64,000 bases of DNA from Blattabacterium cuenoti. GTDB taxonomy: Bacteria > Bacteroidota > Bacteroidia > Flavobacteriales > Blattabacteriaceae. The notes beneath the pieces are model-generated. The model made no database searches. It saw only the letters and a program-made list of their open reading frames with translations, and was not told where the DNA came from. This document shows, one piece after another, positions 17,213-26,789 of this stretch; position 1 is the first letter of the stretch, and each line of letters opens with the position of its first letter. The stretch lies in NCBI RefSeq assembly GCF_014251795.1, contig NZ_CP059201.1:496001-560000 (forward strand), given 5' to 3'. The translations under genes and the position numbers were made by a program.

Positions 17213-18215
17213 AATAAAAATTATTGCAAAAAAAAATCAAAAAGAAATTCGCATTGACAAATTTATAAAAGATAATATACGACAAAATATTAGCAGAAAT
17301 CAAATTCAAAAACTAACTATTTCTGGAAAAATACTAGTAAATCAACATATTGTAAAAAAAAATTATAAAATAAAACCCTTAGATTTTGTAGAAATAGAAA
17401 TTTCTAATATTCCTACTATAAGAGATCATTTAGAATATAATAATATCATTGCGGAAAAAATTAATCTTGATATCATACATGAAGATGAAGATATTATTGT
17501 AGTTAATAAACCTGCAGGAATGGTAGTACATCCTGGTTTTGGAAATTATCAAGGAACACTAATTCATGGAATCAAATATCACTTTCAAAATTCAAATATG
17601 AAAAATTTTCATTTATATAGAAGTGGATTAGTTCATAGATTAGATAAAGATACATCAGGGTTATTAGTTTTAGCTAAAAATGAATATTCAAAACAATGTT
17701 TATCTCAACAATTTTATTACAGAACTATTCAACGAGAATATAGAGCATTAATATGGGGAAATATACTAAAAGAAAAAGGAATTATCACTGGATTTATTGG
17801 AAGGGATCCTAAAAATAGAAAAAGAATGACTATTTTCAGAAATGATGAATATCATAAAGGAAAATATTCTATAACATATTATAAAGTATTAGAAAGATTT
17901 CAATATCTAACATATATTTCTTGCAATATAAAAACAGGAAAAACACATCAAATAAGAACTCATTTCAAATATTTAGGTCATCCATTATTTAACGATTCAA
18001 TTTATGGTGGAAATCAAATTTTTATGAGAAAAAAATATTCAAATAAAAATATAGAATTTTTGAAAACTTTTTTAAAAATACTACCAAGACAAGCTTTACA
18101 CGCTATATCTATTTCTTTTATACACCCAAAAAATAAAAAATGCTACTTTCACTCTCCTATTCCTGAAGATTTTCAAATGGTTTTGCAAAAATGCAGAAAA
18201 ATATTTTTACAATAA
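17205..18215 (+). CDS. rluD: RluA/RluD-family 23S rRNA pseudouridine synthase
   Basis: A 336-residue enzyme with an N-terminal S4 RNA-binding domain (about 17-75) and an RluA catalytic domain. IIVVNKPAGMVVHP is at 97-110. The active-site motif HRLDKDTSG has the catalytic Asp147. LIWG, KTHQIRTHF near residues 244-252 and the ALHA motif complete the fold. RluD modifies helix 69 of 23S rRNA in other bacteria; the exact target is inferred. The start is GTG at 17205, overlapping the PASTA stop by 8 nt. The end overlaps the convergent mgtE stop by 9 nt (TTACAATAA serves both). Confidence 0.9.
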   Translation: MNKIKIIAKKNQKEIRIDKFIKDNIRQNISRNQIQKLTISGKILVNQHIVKKNYKIKPLDFVEIEISNIPTIRDHLEYNNIIAEKINLDIIHEDEDIIVVNKPAGMVVHPGFGNYQGTLIHGIKYHFQNSNMKNFHLYRSGLVHRLDKDTSGLLVLAKNEYSKQCLSQQFYYRTIQREYRALIWGNILKEKGIITGFIGRDPKNRKRMTIFRNDEYHKGKYSITYYKVLERFQYLTYISCNIKTGKTHQIRTHFKYLGHPLFNDSIYGGNQIFMRKKYSNKNIEFLKTFLKILPRQALHAISISFIHPKNKKCYFHSPIPEDFQMVLQKCRKIFLQ

Positions 18216-19562
18216 AGTCCCATGTAAAAGGAGATAGGATATAGAAAAATATATCATTAATCCAAAAACATCCACTAATGTTGCAACAAAAGGAGCTGAA
18301 GAACTAGCAGGATCTCCTCTGAATTTTTTGATTATAAAAGGTAACATTGACCCACTTAATGTTCCCCATAAAACTACTCCAATTAAAGAAAAAAAAACAG
18401 AAAAACCTACTAATAACCAATGATTTCCATAATTAAATAAATTGATTTTGTGCCAAGCAATTACACGTATAAAACCTGTCAATCCTAAAATACCACCTAA
18501 AAAAAAACCGCAAATAATTTCTCTTCGCATAACAATCCACCAATCTTTTATCTTCACTTCTCCTAAAGACATTGCTTGTATAATTAAACTAGCAGCTTGA
18601 GAACCGCTATTTCCTCCACTTGAAACAACTAAAGGAATAAATAAAGCAAGAACTATGGCTTGTTCTATGAAACTTGAAAATTTTTGCATAACTGTTGTTG
18701 TTAACATTTCTCCTATAAACAATAAAATTAGCCATCCAGCTCTTTTTTTGATAAGTTTATATAAAGGAACGTTTAAATAAGATTGATTTAAAACTTCCAT
18801 TCCTCCTATTTTTTGAATATCTTCTCTATAATTTTCATTTAAAACCCATAAAATATCATCTATAGTTACTATTCCCAATAAAATATTTTGATCATCTATG
18901 ACTGGAAGAGTAATTCTATTACTCATAGTAAATATTTTATTAGCGTCTTCTTCTGTATCTGTTACATTTAAAACTTCAGTATATTTATATTTTTCATCGA
19001 TTAAATCGTAAATTTTTGTGTTTGGATCTACTAATAAAAATTCTCGTATTTTTATATCATCTATTAATTTTCCTTTTTCATCTATTATGTAGATAATTTC
19101 TATAAAATCACTATTTTTTACCTCTTTACGAATATGATCCAAAACTTCTTGAACACTCCAAGTTTTTTGAACTGCAAGATAATATGGAATCATAAAACGA
19201 CTGACACTATTTCTAGGATAACCTAATGATGCTAAAATTTTACATTTTTCTTCTATATTTAAATATTTAATTAAATCTTTTAAAAGATCTTTTGGAAGAT
19301 TTTTTAATAGATAAAGACGATCATATTCAGACAGATTATTTAGTAAATCTATTTTTTTTATAGAAGATAAACCTGTTATAATTTTTTTTTTTATAGAAAA
19401 GTCTAATATGTTAAAAATAGAAATTGCTTTACATAATTCTAACAAACTAAATATTTTGACAGCATGATTAGGATTATTATGAATAATTTGTATTAATCTA
19501 CTAACAGTTTGACTATTGATAAATTTATCGTTATTTAAATAATCTTGATCCTCATTTAACAT
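18207..19562 (-). CDS. mgtE: magnesium transporter MgtE
   Basis: A 451-residue Mg2+ channel. The N-terminal helical MgtE_N domain covers about 20-125. Two CBS domains (about 130-250) contain SVQEVLDHIRKE and LPVIDDQNILLGIVTIDDIL. A plug-like helix and five membrane segments (about 275-450) follow. GGNSGSQAASLIIQAMSLGE is the conserved pore motif, and ASSSAPFVATLVDVFGL lies in the last helices. The length is typical. It is transcribed away from leuS across a 154-nt spacer and is convergent with rluD. Confidence 0.94.
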   Translation of the reverse strand: MLNEDQDYLNNDKFINSQTVSRLIQIIHNNPNHAVKIFSLLELCKAISIFNILDFSIKKKIITGLSSIKKIDLLNNLSEYDRLYLLKNLPKDLLKDLIKYLNIEEKCKILASLGYPRNSVSRFMIPYYLAVQKTWSVQEVLDHIRKEVKNSDFIEIIYIIDEKGKLIDDIKIREFLLVDPNTKIYDLIDEKYKYTEVLNVTDTEEDANKIFTMSNRITLPVIDDQNILLGIVTIDDILWVLNENYREDIQKIGGMEVLNQSYLNVPLYKLIKKRAGWLILLFIGEMLTTTVMQKFSSFIEQAIVLALFIPLVVSSGGNSGSQAASLIIQAMSLGEVKIKDWWIVMRREIICGFFLGGILGLTGFIRVIAWHKINLFNYGNHWLLVGFSVFFSLIGVVLWGTLSGSMLPFIIKKFRGDPASSSAPFVATLVDVFGLMIYFSISYLLLHGTLL

Positions 19563-19716
19563 TTTTTATAAGTTTTTATGAGTATTCATAATATATTAAT
19601 ATGTTTATAAAATTAAAATAATTTCTATATTGTTATGTGTTATGCATGAACAAATTAAAATTACATAATAAAATTGTTGTAATATTTACGTATAGTTTCA
19701 GTTTAAAAAAATAAAA

Positions 19717-22506
19717 ATGGAATATAATTTTCGTAAAATAGAAAAACGTTGGCAAACATACTGGAAAAAAAATAAAATTTTTCACACGAAAGAAAATGAA
19801 AAAATAAAGAAATACTACATATTAAATATGTTTCCTTATCCTTCTGGAACAGGACTTCATGTAGGGCATTGTTTAGGTTATATAGCATCAGATATTTATG
19901 CTAGATATAAACGAGCAAAAGGATACAATATTTTAAATCCCATAGGATTCGATTCTTTTGGACTCCCTGCAGAACAATATGCTATACAAACAGGAAAACA
20001 TCCTGAAAAAACAATTCAGGAAAATTCACGTAGATATAAAAAACAAATGGATAAAATAGGACTTTCTTTCGATTGGAATCGAAAATTATATACTAGTGAT
20101 CCTAATTATTATCGATGGACCCAATGGATGTTTATTCAAATTTTTAATTCTTGGTACGATAAAAATAGTGAAAGAGCTAAACCTATAAATTTTTTAATTG
20201 AAGAATTTAATAGAAACGGAAATGACTTCATTGATGCAAGCACAATATCAAACAACTATAAATTCAATTCAAAAACATGGAAAAAATTAAATTCATACGA
20301 AAAAGAATCTATTCTTTTAGATTACAGATTAGCTTTTTTATGTCAAAATACAGTGAATTGGTGTCCATATTTAGGAACAGTATTAGCTAATGATGAAATC
20401 AGAAATGGAAAAAGTGAAAGAGGAGGATACCCTGTATATAAAAAAAAAATGTTACAATGGCATATAAGAATTTCTGCATATGCAGAAAGACTTATAAGAG
20501 AATTGAGTAAAATTGATTGTTCTCAATCTTTAAAAAGATTACAATCAAATTGGATAGGAAAATCAAAAGGGATTTCTTTAGTGTTAAAAATTCTTCATCC
20601 TATTGGAGAATTTAATCAAATTGAATTGTTTACTTCTCATCCAGAAATGATATTTGGAATCACTTTTATCATACTATCTACTGATCATCCACTTGCAGAT
20701 AAAATAAGTACTTTTTCTTTATACCATAAAAATGTTTTAACATATCTAACTAAAGAATTTTCCATAGACGAAAATATGAAAAATATTTCTGGAATTTTTA
20801 CAGGAAATTATGTATTGCATCCTTTTATTAGAAATAAAAAAATCCCCATTTATATCAGTAATTTTTTTACTATCAATGATCAAACGAAATCTATGATAGG
20901 AATACCTGGACATGATGAAAAAAGTAAAAAATTTGCTACCAAATTCGGTATAGAAATTATAAATGTTTTAGATTTTAATGAAATATGTATTAATTCTAAT
21001 TTTTTAAATGGATTAAACCGGAAACAAGCAAAAGAAAAAATAATAAAAATTTTAATAAATAATAAAATAGGAAAACTAAAAATTAGTTATAAAATTCATG
21101 ATGCTATTTTTTCGAGACAAAGATATTGGGGAGAACCAATTCCTATTTTTTTTAAAAAAAAAATTCCAAAAATAATTCCTTTAGATAAATTGCCTATTAT
21201 TTTACCCAAAATAAAAAATTTTGATCCTGAAAATGGAAAATCTCCATTAGAAAGAGTAAAAAATTGGGCTTGGAATGAAAAAAATATGAAAATCGTATCT
21301 AATACTCTTATTGATCATAAACATGTATTTCCAATAGAAACTAGTACGATGCCTAGTTGGGCTGGATCTAGTTGGTATTTCTTGAGATATATGGACGTTC
21401 ATAATAATCAATTTTTTGTTGATAAAAAAAAAGAAAATTATTGGAGAAATGTAGATTTATATGTTGGAGGATCTGAACATAGTACAGGTCATTTGATTTA
21501 TGCTAGGTTTTGGCATAAATTTTTGTTAGATAGAGGATGGGTTACAACTGAAGAACCTTTTAAAAGAATATTAAATCAAGGAATGATTTTAAGTTATTCT
21601 GCTATCATTCTAAAAGTAATAGGGGAAAATACATTCATATCTTATGGACTAAAAGAAAAAAAACACGCATATTTATCTTTTCAAGAAATATATGTGGATC
21701 TCTCTTTAATTAAAAAAAACGATGAATTAGATATTCATAAATTTAAAAAATGTAGACCTGAATTTTATGCATCTGTTTTTATTTTTGAAAGAGGAGTTTT
21801 TCTCTGTAAAAGAAAATTGGAAAAAATGTCAAAATCAAAGTATAATATAGTCAATCCTGATAATATTTATGAAAAATATGGATCAGACATATTTCGTATT
21901 TATGAAATGTTTTTAGGCCCTATTCATCAATCTAAACCTTGGGATGAAAAAAAAATAAATGGAATCAAAAATTTTATAAATAAATTTTGGCGTTTATTTC
22001 ATAAAAATAAAAATTTTAAAGTGAGTGAAATGAATCCATCATTACAAGAATTTCAAATTTTACATCGTACTATAAAAAATATCCAAAATAAAATGGAATC
22101 TTTTTCTTATAATACATCTATTAGTTTATTGATGATAATTACTAATCAATTGACTGCATTAAAATGCAATAAAAGAAAAATATTAGAACCTCTCGTGCAA
22201 TTAATTGCTCCATTTGCTCCTCATATATCCGAAGAATTATGGTTTAAATTAGGAAAAAATAAATCAATTATGTTTTATAACATGCCAGTTTTTGATCAAA
22301 AATATATAGTTAAAAAGGAAATAACATATCCTATTATGTTTAATGGAAAATTAAAATTTTTAGAAAAATTTGATTCTAATATTTCAAAAGAAAAAATAAA
22401 AAATAAAATATTAAATCATCCTAAAACAAAATTTCTTTTAAAGAAAAAAATTTTAACAAAATTCATTTTGATACCTAAAAAAATAATAAATATTTTATTT
22501 AAATAA
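19717..22506 (+). CDS. leuS: leucyl-tRNA synthetase, editing site altered
   Basis: A 929-residue class I synthetase charging tRNA-Leu. The HIGH-type motif is HVGH at 48-51 (within PYPSGTGLHVGH). KMSKS is at 703-707. WAGSSWYFLRYMD and the GSEHSTGHLIYARFW segment are normal, and the leucine-specific insert before KMSKS resembles other Bacteroidota LeuRS. The anticodon-binding and C-terminal tRNA-binding domains are present. The CP1 editing domain is there, but its Thr-rich loop reads FTSHPEM at 305-311 where FTTRPDT is usual, and the GTGAVMAVPGHD segment is DQTKSMIGIPGHD. The Asp of GHD (residue 400) is kept. Charging should work; proofreading is doubtful. Confidence 0.96.
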   Translation: MEYNFRKIEKRWQTYWKKNKIFHTKENEKIKKYYILNMFPYPSGTGLHVGHCLGYIASDIYARYKRAKGYNILNPIGFDSFGLPAEQYAIQTGKHPEKTIQENSRRYKKQMDKIGLSFDWNRKLYTSDPNYYRWTQWMFIQIFNSWYDKNSERAKPINFLIEEFNRNGNDFIDASTISNNYKFNSKTWKKLNSYEKESILLDYRLAFLCQNTVNWCPYLGTVLANDEIRNGKSERGGYPVYKKKMLQWHIRISAYAERLIRELSKIDCSQSLKRLQSNWIGKSKGISLVLKILHPIGEFNQIELFTSHPEMIFGITFIILSTDHPLADKISTFSLYHKNVLTYLTKEFSIDENMKNISGIFTGNYVLHPFIRNKKIPIYISNFFTINDQTKSMIGIPGHDEKSKKFATKFGIEIINVLDFNEICINSNFLNGLNRKQAKEKIIKILINNKIGKLKISYKIHDAIFSRQRYWGEPIPIFFKKKIPKIIPLDKLPIILPKIKNFDPENGKSPLERVKNWAWNEKNMKIVSNTLIDHKHVFPIETSTMPSWAGSSWYFLRYMDVHNNQFFVDKKKENYWRNVDLYVGGSEHSTGHLIYARFWHKFLLDRGWVTTEEPFKRILNQGMILSYSAIILKVIGENTFISYGLKEKKHAYLSFQEIYVDLSLIKKNDELDIHKFKKCRPEFYASVFIFERGVFLCKRKLEKMSKSKYNIVNPDNIYEKYGSDIFRIYEMFLGPIHQSKPWDEKKINGIKNFINKFWRLFHKNKNFKVSEMNPSLQEFQILHRTIKNIQNKMESFSYNTSISLLMIITNQLTALKCNKRKILEPLVQLIAPFAPHISEELWFKLGKNKSIMFYNMPVFDQKYIVKKEITYPIMFNGKLKFLEKFDSNISKEKIKNKILNHPKTKFLLKKKILTKFILIPKKIINILFK

Positions 22507-22555
22507 AATATTTTATTCATTTTTTAATATTAAATTAAAATTTATACATAAAATG

Positions 22556-22563
22556 TAGATTTG
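22556..22563 (+). promoter_or_regulatory. candidate gdhA -7 element
   Basis: TAGATTTG is an exact match to TAnnTTTG, 47 nt before the gdhA start. No clear TTTG is seen 17-23 nt upstream. Confidence 0.33.
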
Positions 22564-22610
22564 TATTCGATAATGTAGCATTTATTTTTTTTCATTTTCA
22601 TTTTATAGAA

Positions 22611-24056
22611 ATGTGTAAAACTTTTTTTATGTCAAAAAACCAAAATAAAACTAATGCATATAGTTTTTTTAATTGTATAGAAAAAAATTTTGATAAAGCT
22701 GCACGATTTCTTTCTATTGAAAAAGGTCTTTTAGAACAAATTAAAGCTTGTAATGCTGTATATCGAATTCATTTTCCTGTAAAAATAGGAAAAGAAATCA
22801 AAGTAATTGAAGCATATAGAGTTCAACACTCACATCACAAACTTCCTTGTAAAGGAGGAATTCGATATAGTATTAAAGTTAATCAAGATGAAGTAATGAC
22901 TTTAGCTGCTTTAATGACTTACAAATGTGCTATAGTTGACGTTCCTTTTGGTGGAGCTAAAGGCGGTATTAAAATAGATCCACAAACTATATCAGTAGAA
23001 GATATAGAAAAAATAACTCGACGTTATACTTCTGAGTTGATTAAAAAAAATTTTATTGGACCGGGAATAGATGTCCCTGCTCCTGATTATGGAACTGGAG
23101 AAAGAGAAATGAGTTGGATTTTTGATACTTTTTTATCTCTTCGTTCTGGAGAAGTAGATGCATTAGCTTGTGTGACAGGAAAACCTATTTCTCAAGGAGG
23201 AGTAAGAGGAAGAAAAGAAGCAACAGGATTAGGTGTTTTTTATGGCATCAGAGAATTATGTCATATCAAAGAAGAAATGTCTTCTGTTCATCTTGATATA
23301 GGATTAGTAGGAAAAAAAATTATCATACAAGGATTAGGAAATGTAGGATATCATGCTGCCTATTTTTTTCATAAAGCGGGAGCTATTATAATAGCTTTAG
23401 CAGAGAGAGAAGGTGCTATTTATAACGAAAAGGGATTAAATGTATCCAAAGTTTTTTTACATTTAAAAAATACTGGATCTATATTAAATTTTCCAGAAGC
23501 AAAAAATATAGAAAATACAGAAAAAGCTTTAGAATTAGAATGTGATATTTTAATTCCAGCAGCATTAGAAAATGTAATTCATAAAAATAATGCAAATCGT
23601 ATCAAGGCTAAAATCATTGGAGAAGCCGCAAATGGGCCTATCACTCCTGAAGCTGATGAAATATTGGAAAAAAAAGGAGTAATTATCATTCCTGATATTT
23701 ATTTGAATGCAGGAGGAGTTACTGTTTCTTATTTTGAATGGCTAAAAAATTTAAGTCATGTCCGTTATGGACGTATGGAAAAAAAATTTAATGAAAATAT
23801 GAATGCAGAATTGTTGCAAGTTATAGAAACAGTTTGTAAAAAAAAGATTTTATCTGAAGAAAAGAAAATTATTTTAAGAGGACCAAGAGAAATAGATTTA
23901 ATCCGTAGTGGATTGGAAGATACAATGATCAACGGATTTCACAAAATCCGTGATTTAAAAAAATCATCAAAAATAGGAAATTTACGTACCGCAGCATTTG
24001 TTTTAGCCATAAATAAAATTATAGATTCTTATGAAAAATTAGGAATTTTTCCATAA
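22611..24056 (+). CDS. gdhA: glutamate dehydrogenase
   Basis: A 481-residue Glu/Leu/Phe/Val dehydrogenase interconverting 2-oxoglutarate plus ammonia and glutamate. PCKGGIRYS near residue 82, TYKCAIVDVPFGGAKGGI near 103-120 with the catalytic Lys, and PAPDYGTGEREMSWIFD are the substrate domain. IQGLGNVGYHAAYFF near residues 239-253 is the dinucleotide fold. An in-frame ATG at 22629 is an alternative start. In cockroach endosymbionts this enzyme is considered the entry point for recycled ammonia nitrogen. That role is known for Blattabacterium and is inferred here. Cofactor preference (NAD or NADP) is not clear by eye. Confidence 0.95.
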   Translation: MCKTFFMSKNQNKTNAYSFFNCIEKNFDKAARFLSIEKGLLEQIKACNAVYRIHFPVKIGKEIKVIEAYRVQHSHHKLPCKGGIRYSIKVNQDEVMTLAALMTYKCAIVDVPFGGAKGGIKIDPQTISVEDIEKITRRYTSELIKKNFIGPGIDVPAPDYGTGEREMSWIFDTFLSLRSGEVDALACVTGKPISQGGVRGRKEATGLGVFYGIRELCHIKEEMSSVHLDIGLVGKKIIIQGLGNVGYHAAYFFHKAGAIIIALAEREGAIYNEKGLNVSKVFLHLKNTGSILNFPEAKNIENTEKALELECDILIPAALENVIHKNNANRIKAKIIGEAANGPITPEADEILEKKGVIIIPDIYLNAGGVTVSYFEWLKNLSHVRYGRMEKKFNENMNAELLQVIETVCKKKILSEEKKIILRGPREIDLIRSGLEDTMINGFHKIRDLKKSSKIGNLRTAAFVLAINKIIDSYEKLGIFP

Positions 24057-24099
24057 TATTCTTTTATTCTTAGGAAAAAACGATAAAAATATATTCTTC

Positions 24100-24816
24100 A
24101 TGAAGTACAAAAGATCACTATTGAAATTAAGTGGAGAAGCTCTTATGGGAGAGAACGAATTTGGACTTCATTCTACTCGTCTTCAACAGTATGCTGAAGA
24201 AGTTAAAAAAGTAGTAGATATGGGAGCTCAAGTAGCCATAGTTATTGGAGGGGGAAATATATTTAGAGGATTTTCTAGAATAAAGGAAAAAGCTATAAAT
24301 CGTATTGAAGGAGATTATATGGGAATGCTAGCAACCGTAATTAACGGTATAGCTTTTCAATCATATTTAGAAAATGTAGGAATTTGTGCCTATATCCAAA
24401 CAGCTATTCGAATGGATGAAATAGCGGAACCTTTTGGTAAAGATAGGGCTATTCATCATCTGGAAAAAGGAAGAGTTGTAATATTTGTTGCTGGGTTAGG
24501 AAACCCTTATTTTACTACAGATACAGCGGCTGTTTTACGTGCTATAGAAATCAAAGCAGATGTATTGTTAAAAGGGACTAGAGTAGATGGAATTTATACA
24601 ACTGATCCAGAAAAAGATAAATATGCTAAGAAACTTCAAAATATATCTTTTGATATGGCATATCAAATGGGAATCAAAGTAATGGATCAAACAGCTTTTA
24701 TTTTAGGAAATGAAAATAATTTACCGATTATTATTTTTGATATTAATAAAAAAGGAAATTTTAAGAAAGTCATTTCTGGAGAAAAAATAGGAACCATGGT
24801 TTCAAAAAAAAAATAA
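24100..24816 (+). CDS. pyrH: UMP kinase
   Basis: A 238-residue amino acid kinase-fold enzyme phosphorylating UMP to UDP, unlike the eukaryotic NMP kinase type. KLSGEALMG near residues 8-16, GGGNIFRG at 50-57, GLGNPYFTTDTAA near 132-144 and KGTRVDGIYTTDPEKD near 157-172 are all conserved. The length is normal. It sits 4 nt upstream of frr, the classic pyrH-frr pair, so both are probably on one transcript with asnS and rpoN. Confidence 0.97.
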   Translation: MKYKRSLLKLSGEALMGENEFGLHSTRLQQYAEEVKKVVDMGAQVAIVIGGGNIFRGFSRIKEKAINRIEGDYMGMLATVINGIAFQSYLENVGICAYIQTAIRMDEIAEPFGKDRAIHHLEKGRVVIFVAGLGNPYFTTDTAAVLRAIEIKADVLLKGTRVDGIYTTDPEKDKYAKKLQNISFDMAYQMGIKVMDQTAFILGNENNLPIIIFDINKKGNFKKVISGEKIGTMVSKKK

Positions 24817-24820
24817 AATT

Positions 24821-25375
24821 ATGGATGAATTAAATAATATTTTTTTCCATTGTAAAAACGATATGGATAAAATTTTGAAACAATTAAAAACAGAAATTCA
24901 TCGTGTTCGATTGGGAAGCAAGTCTGTCTCTTCTTTCTTAGAAAGAATAAAAATAAAATGTTATGGAACTTTTTTGCCACTTATAGAAGTGGCTAATATT
25001 TCTATTATAGATAATATGAATATTTCTATCAATCCTTGGGACCGTTCTATTAATTCAGTTATAGAAAAAGCTATTATTGATGCAAACTTGGGTTTTATGC
25101 CTACAAATAAAGGAGATTCTATTCATATCCGTTTACCTATAATTACAGAAGAAAGCAGGATAAATTTAGTAAAGAAAATAAAATTACAAACAGAACATGC
25201 AAAAATTCTTGTAAGAAAAATTCGAAAAAAAAATAAACAAAATATAAAAAGATTAAAAATATCAGAAGATCTATCTAATATAGGAGAGAATCGCATACAA
25301 AAAATGACAAATGAATATATACAAAAAATAGAAAATTTCTTTCTTCATAAAGAAGAAGAAATATTAAAAATATAA
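24821..25375 (+). CDS. frr: ribosome recycling factor
   Basis: A 184-residue RRF that splits post-termination ribosomes with EF-G. The helical domain I (LKTEIHRVRLGSKS near residues 20-33) and the small domain II with VANISIIDNMNISINPWD are recognisable. RLPIITEESRINLVKKI near residues 100-116 matches the family core. The usual VRxGRA motif is degenerate here (HRVRLGSKS). It begins 4 nt after pyrH and ends 1 nt before the asnS ATG. Confidence 0.95.
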   Translation: MDELNNIFFHCKNDMDKILKQLKTEIHRVRLGSKSVSSFLERIKIKCYGTFLPLIEVANISIIDNMNISINPWDRSINSVIEKAIIDANLGFMPTNKGDSIHIRLPIITEESRINLVKKIKLQTEHAKILVRKIRKKNKQNIKRLKISEDLSNIGENRIQKMTNEYIQKIENFFLHKEEEILKI

Positions 25376-25376
25376 A

Positions 25377-26786
25377 ATGTTAAAAAAATATTCAGTTAAA
25401 AAATTACTCAATAAAGGAAAATTTTTCATAAACAAAAAAGTATTAGTTGAAGGATGGATTCGTTCTTTTCGATATTCTATTTTCATTGATTTAAATGATG
25501 GATCTACAATCAATAATTTGCAAATTATTTTATCCAGAAAATTGGATCAAAAAATTCAAAAAAAAATAACAATTGGAAGTTCTATTAGTGTTATAGGAAT
25601 AGTAAAAAAAAGTATTGGAATAAAACAACATATTGAACTCAAAACTCTGGATTTAACTATCTATCAATCAGTAGATTCAAAAATTATTCAAAAATCTATT
25701 TTACAACCTAAAAAACATAGTTTAGAAAAACTTCGTGAACAAGCTCATTTACGTTTTCAAACAAATATTTTTAGTTGTATAATGCGAATTCGTCATCATA
25801 TAGCTTTTGGCATACATAAATATTTTCATGAACACGGTTTCTTTTATTTGCACTCTCCAATTATTACTACTTCAAATAGTGAAGGAACTGGAAAAATGTT
25901 TCAAATTACAACTATGGATTTAAAAAATAACCCAATAGATTATAAAAAAGATTTTTTTAAATGTGAAACTTTTCTTAGTGTTTCTGGACAATTAGAAGCA
26001 GAAAGCGCGTCTTTAGGACTAGGAAAAGTATATACTTTTGGTCCTGTATTTAGAGCAGAGAATTCCAATACTTCACGACATCTATCTGAATTTTGGATGG
26101 TAGAACCGGAAATTTCTTTTTATCATCTAGAGGAGAATATGAATTTAGCTGAAAGTTTTTTAAAGTTTATTATCAAATATATTATTGATAATAATATGGA
26201 AGATTTGATTTTTTTAAATCAGTATTTAGAAAAATGGGATCGAAAGAAAAAAAACTTTCTTCTAGAAAAACTAGAACTTACCTTAAAATTTCCATTTAAA
26301 AAAATTAGTTATACAGAAGCGGTAAAAATTCTTGATCAAGAAAAAAAAGAAAAAAATATAAAATTTTTACATCCAATTGTTTGGGGTATGGATTTACAAT
26401 CGGAGCATGAACAATATTTAGTTGATAAATATTTTAAAATTCCTGTAATCATATTTGATTATCCTTGTAATATTAAAGCTTTTTATATGCGTATGAATGA
26501 TGATGAAAAAACTGTTAGAGCTATGGATATTTTACTACCTGAAATAGGAGAAATTATTGGAGGATCTCAAAGAGAAGAACGTTATGATATATTATTAAAA
26601 CGTATGAAAGATACAAATACTGACGTAAATAAACTTTGGTGGTATTTAGATACACGTCGTTTTGGTTCTGTTCCTCATAGTGGATTTGGTTTAGGTTTTG
26701 ATCGTTTAGTTCAATTCATCACAGGCATGAATAATATTCGTGATGTGATTCCTTTTCCAAGAACTCCAAATAATGCAGAATTTTAG
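25377..26786 (+). CDS. asnS: asparaginyl-tRNA synthetase
   Basis: A 469-residue class IIb synthetase. The N-terminal OB anticodon domain (about 18-110) starts KVLVEGWIRSFRYS. Motif 2 FGPVFRAENSNTSRHLSEFWMVEPE is near residues 221-245. Motif 3 GFGLGFDRLVQFI is near the C-terminus. The NTSRHL sequence and the domain order favour Asn over Asp. The presence of AsnRS implies direct charging of tRNA-Asn. It begins 1 nt after frr and ends 3 nt before rpoN, within one compact run. Confidence 0.96.
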   Translation: MLKKYSVKKLLNKGKFFINKKVLVEGWIRSFRYSIFIDLNDGSTINNLQIILSRKLDQKIQKKITIGSSISVIGIVKKSIGIKQHIELKTLDLTIYQSVDSKIIQKSILQPKKHSLEKLREQAHLRFQTNIFSCIMRIRHHIAFGIHKYFHEHGFFYLHSPIITTSNSEGTGKMFQITTMDLKNNPIDYKKDFFKCETFLSVSGQLEAESASLGLGKVYTFGPVFRAENSNTSRHLSEFWMVEPEISFYHLEENMNLAESFLKFIIKYIIDNNMEDLIFLNQYLEKWDRKKKNFLLEKLELTLKFPFKKISYTEAVKILDQEKKEKNIKFLHPIVWGMDLQSEHEQYLVDKYFKIPVIIFDYPCNIKAFYMRMNDDEKTVRAMDILLPEIGEIIGGSQREERYDILLKRMKDTNTDVNKLWWYLDTRRFGSVPHSGFGLGFDRLVQFITGMNNIRDVIPFPRTPNNAEF

Positions 26787-26789
26787 AAT

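Noticed and set aside
19563-19716. Possible small RNA in the largest spacer, between mgtE and leuS
   Set aside because: Only AT-rich sequence with a short ATGCAT palindrome; no stable fold or convincing promoter was seen on either strand.
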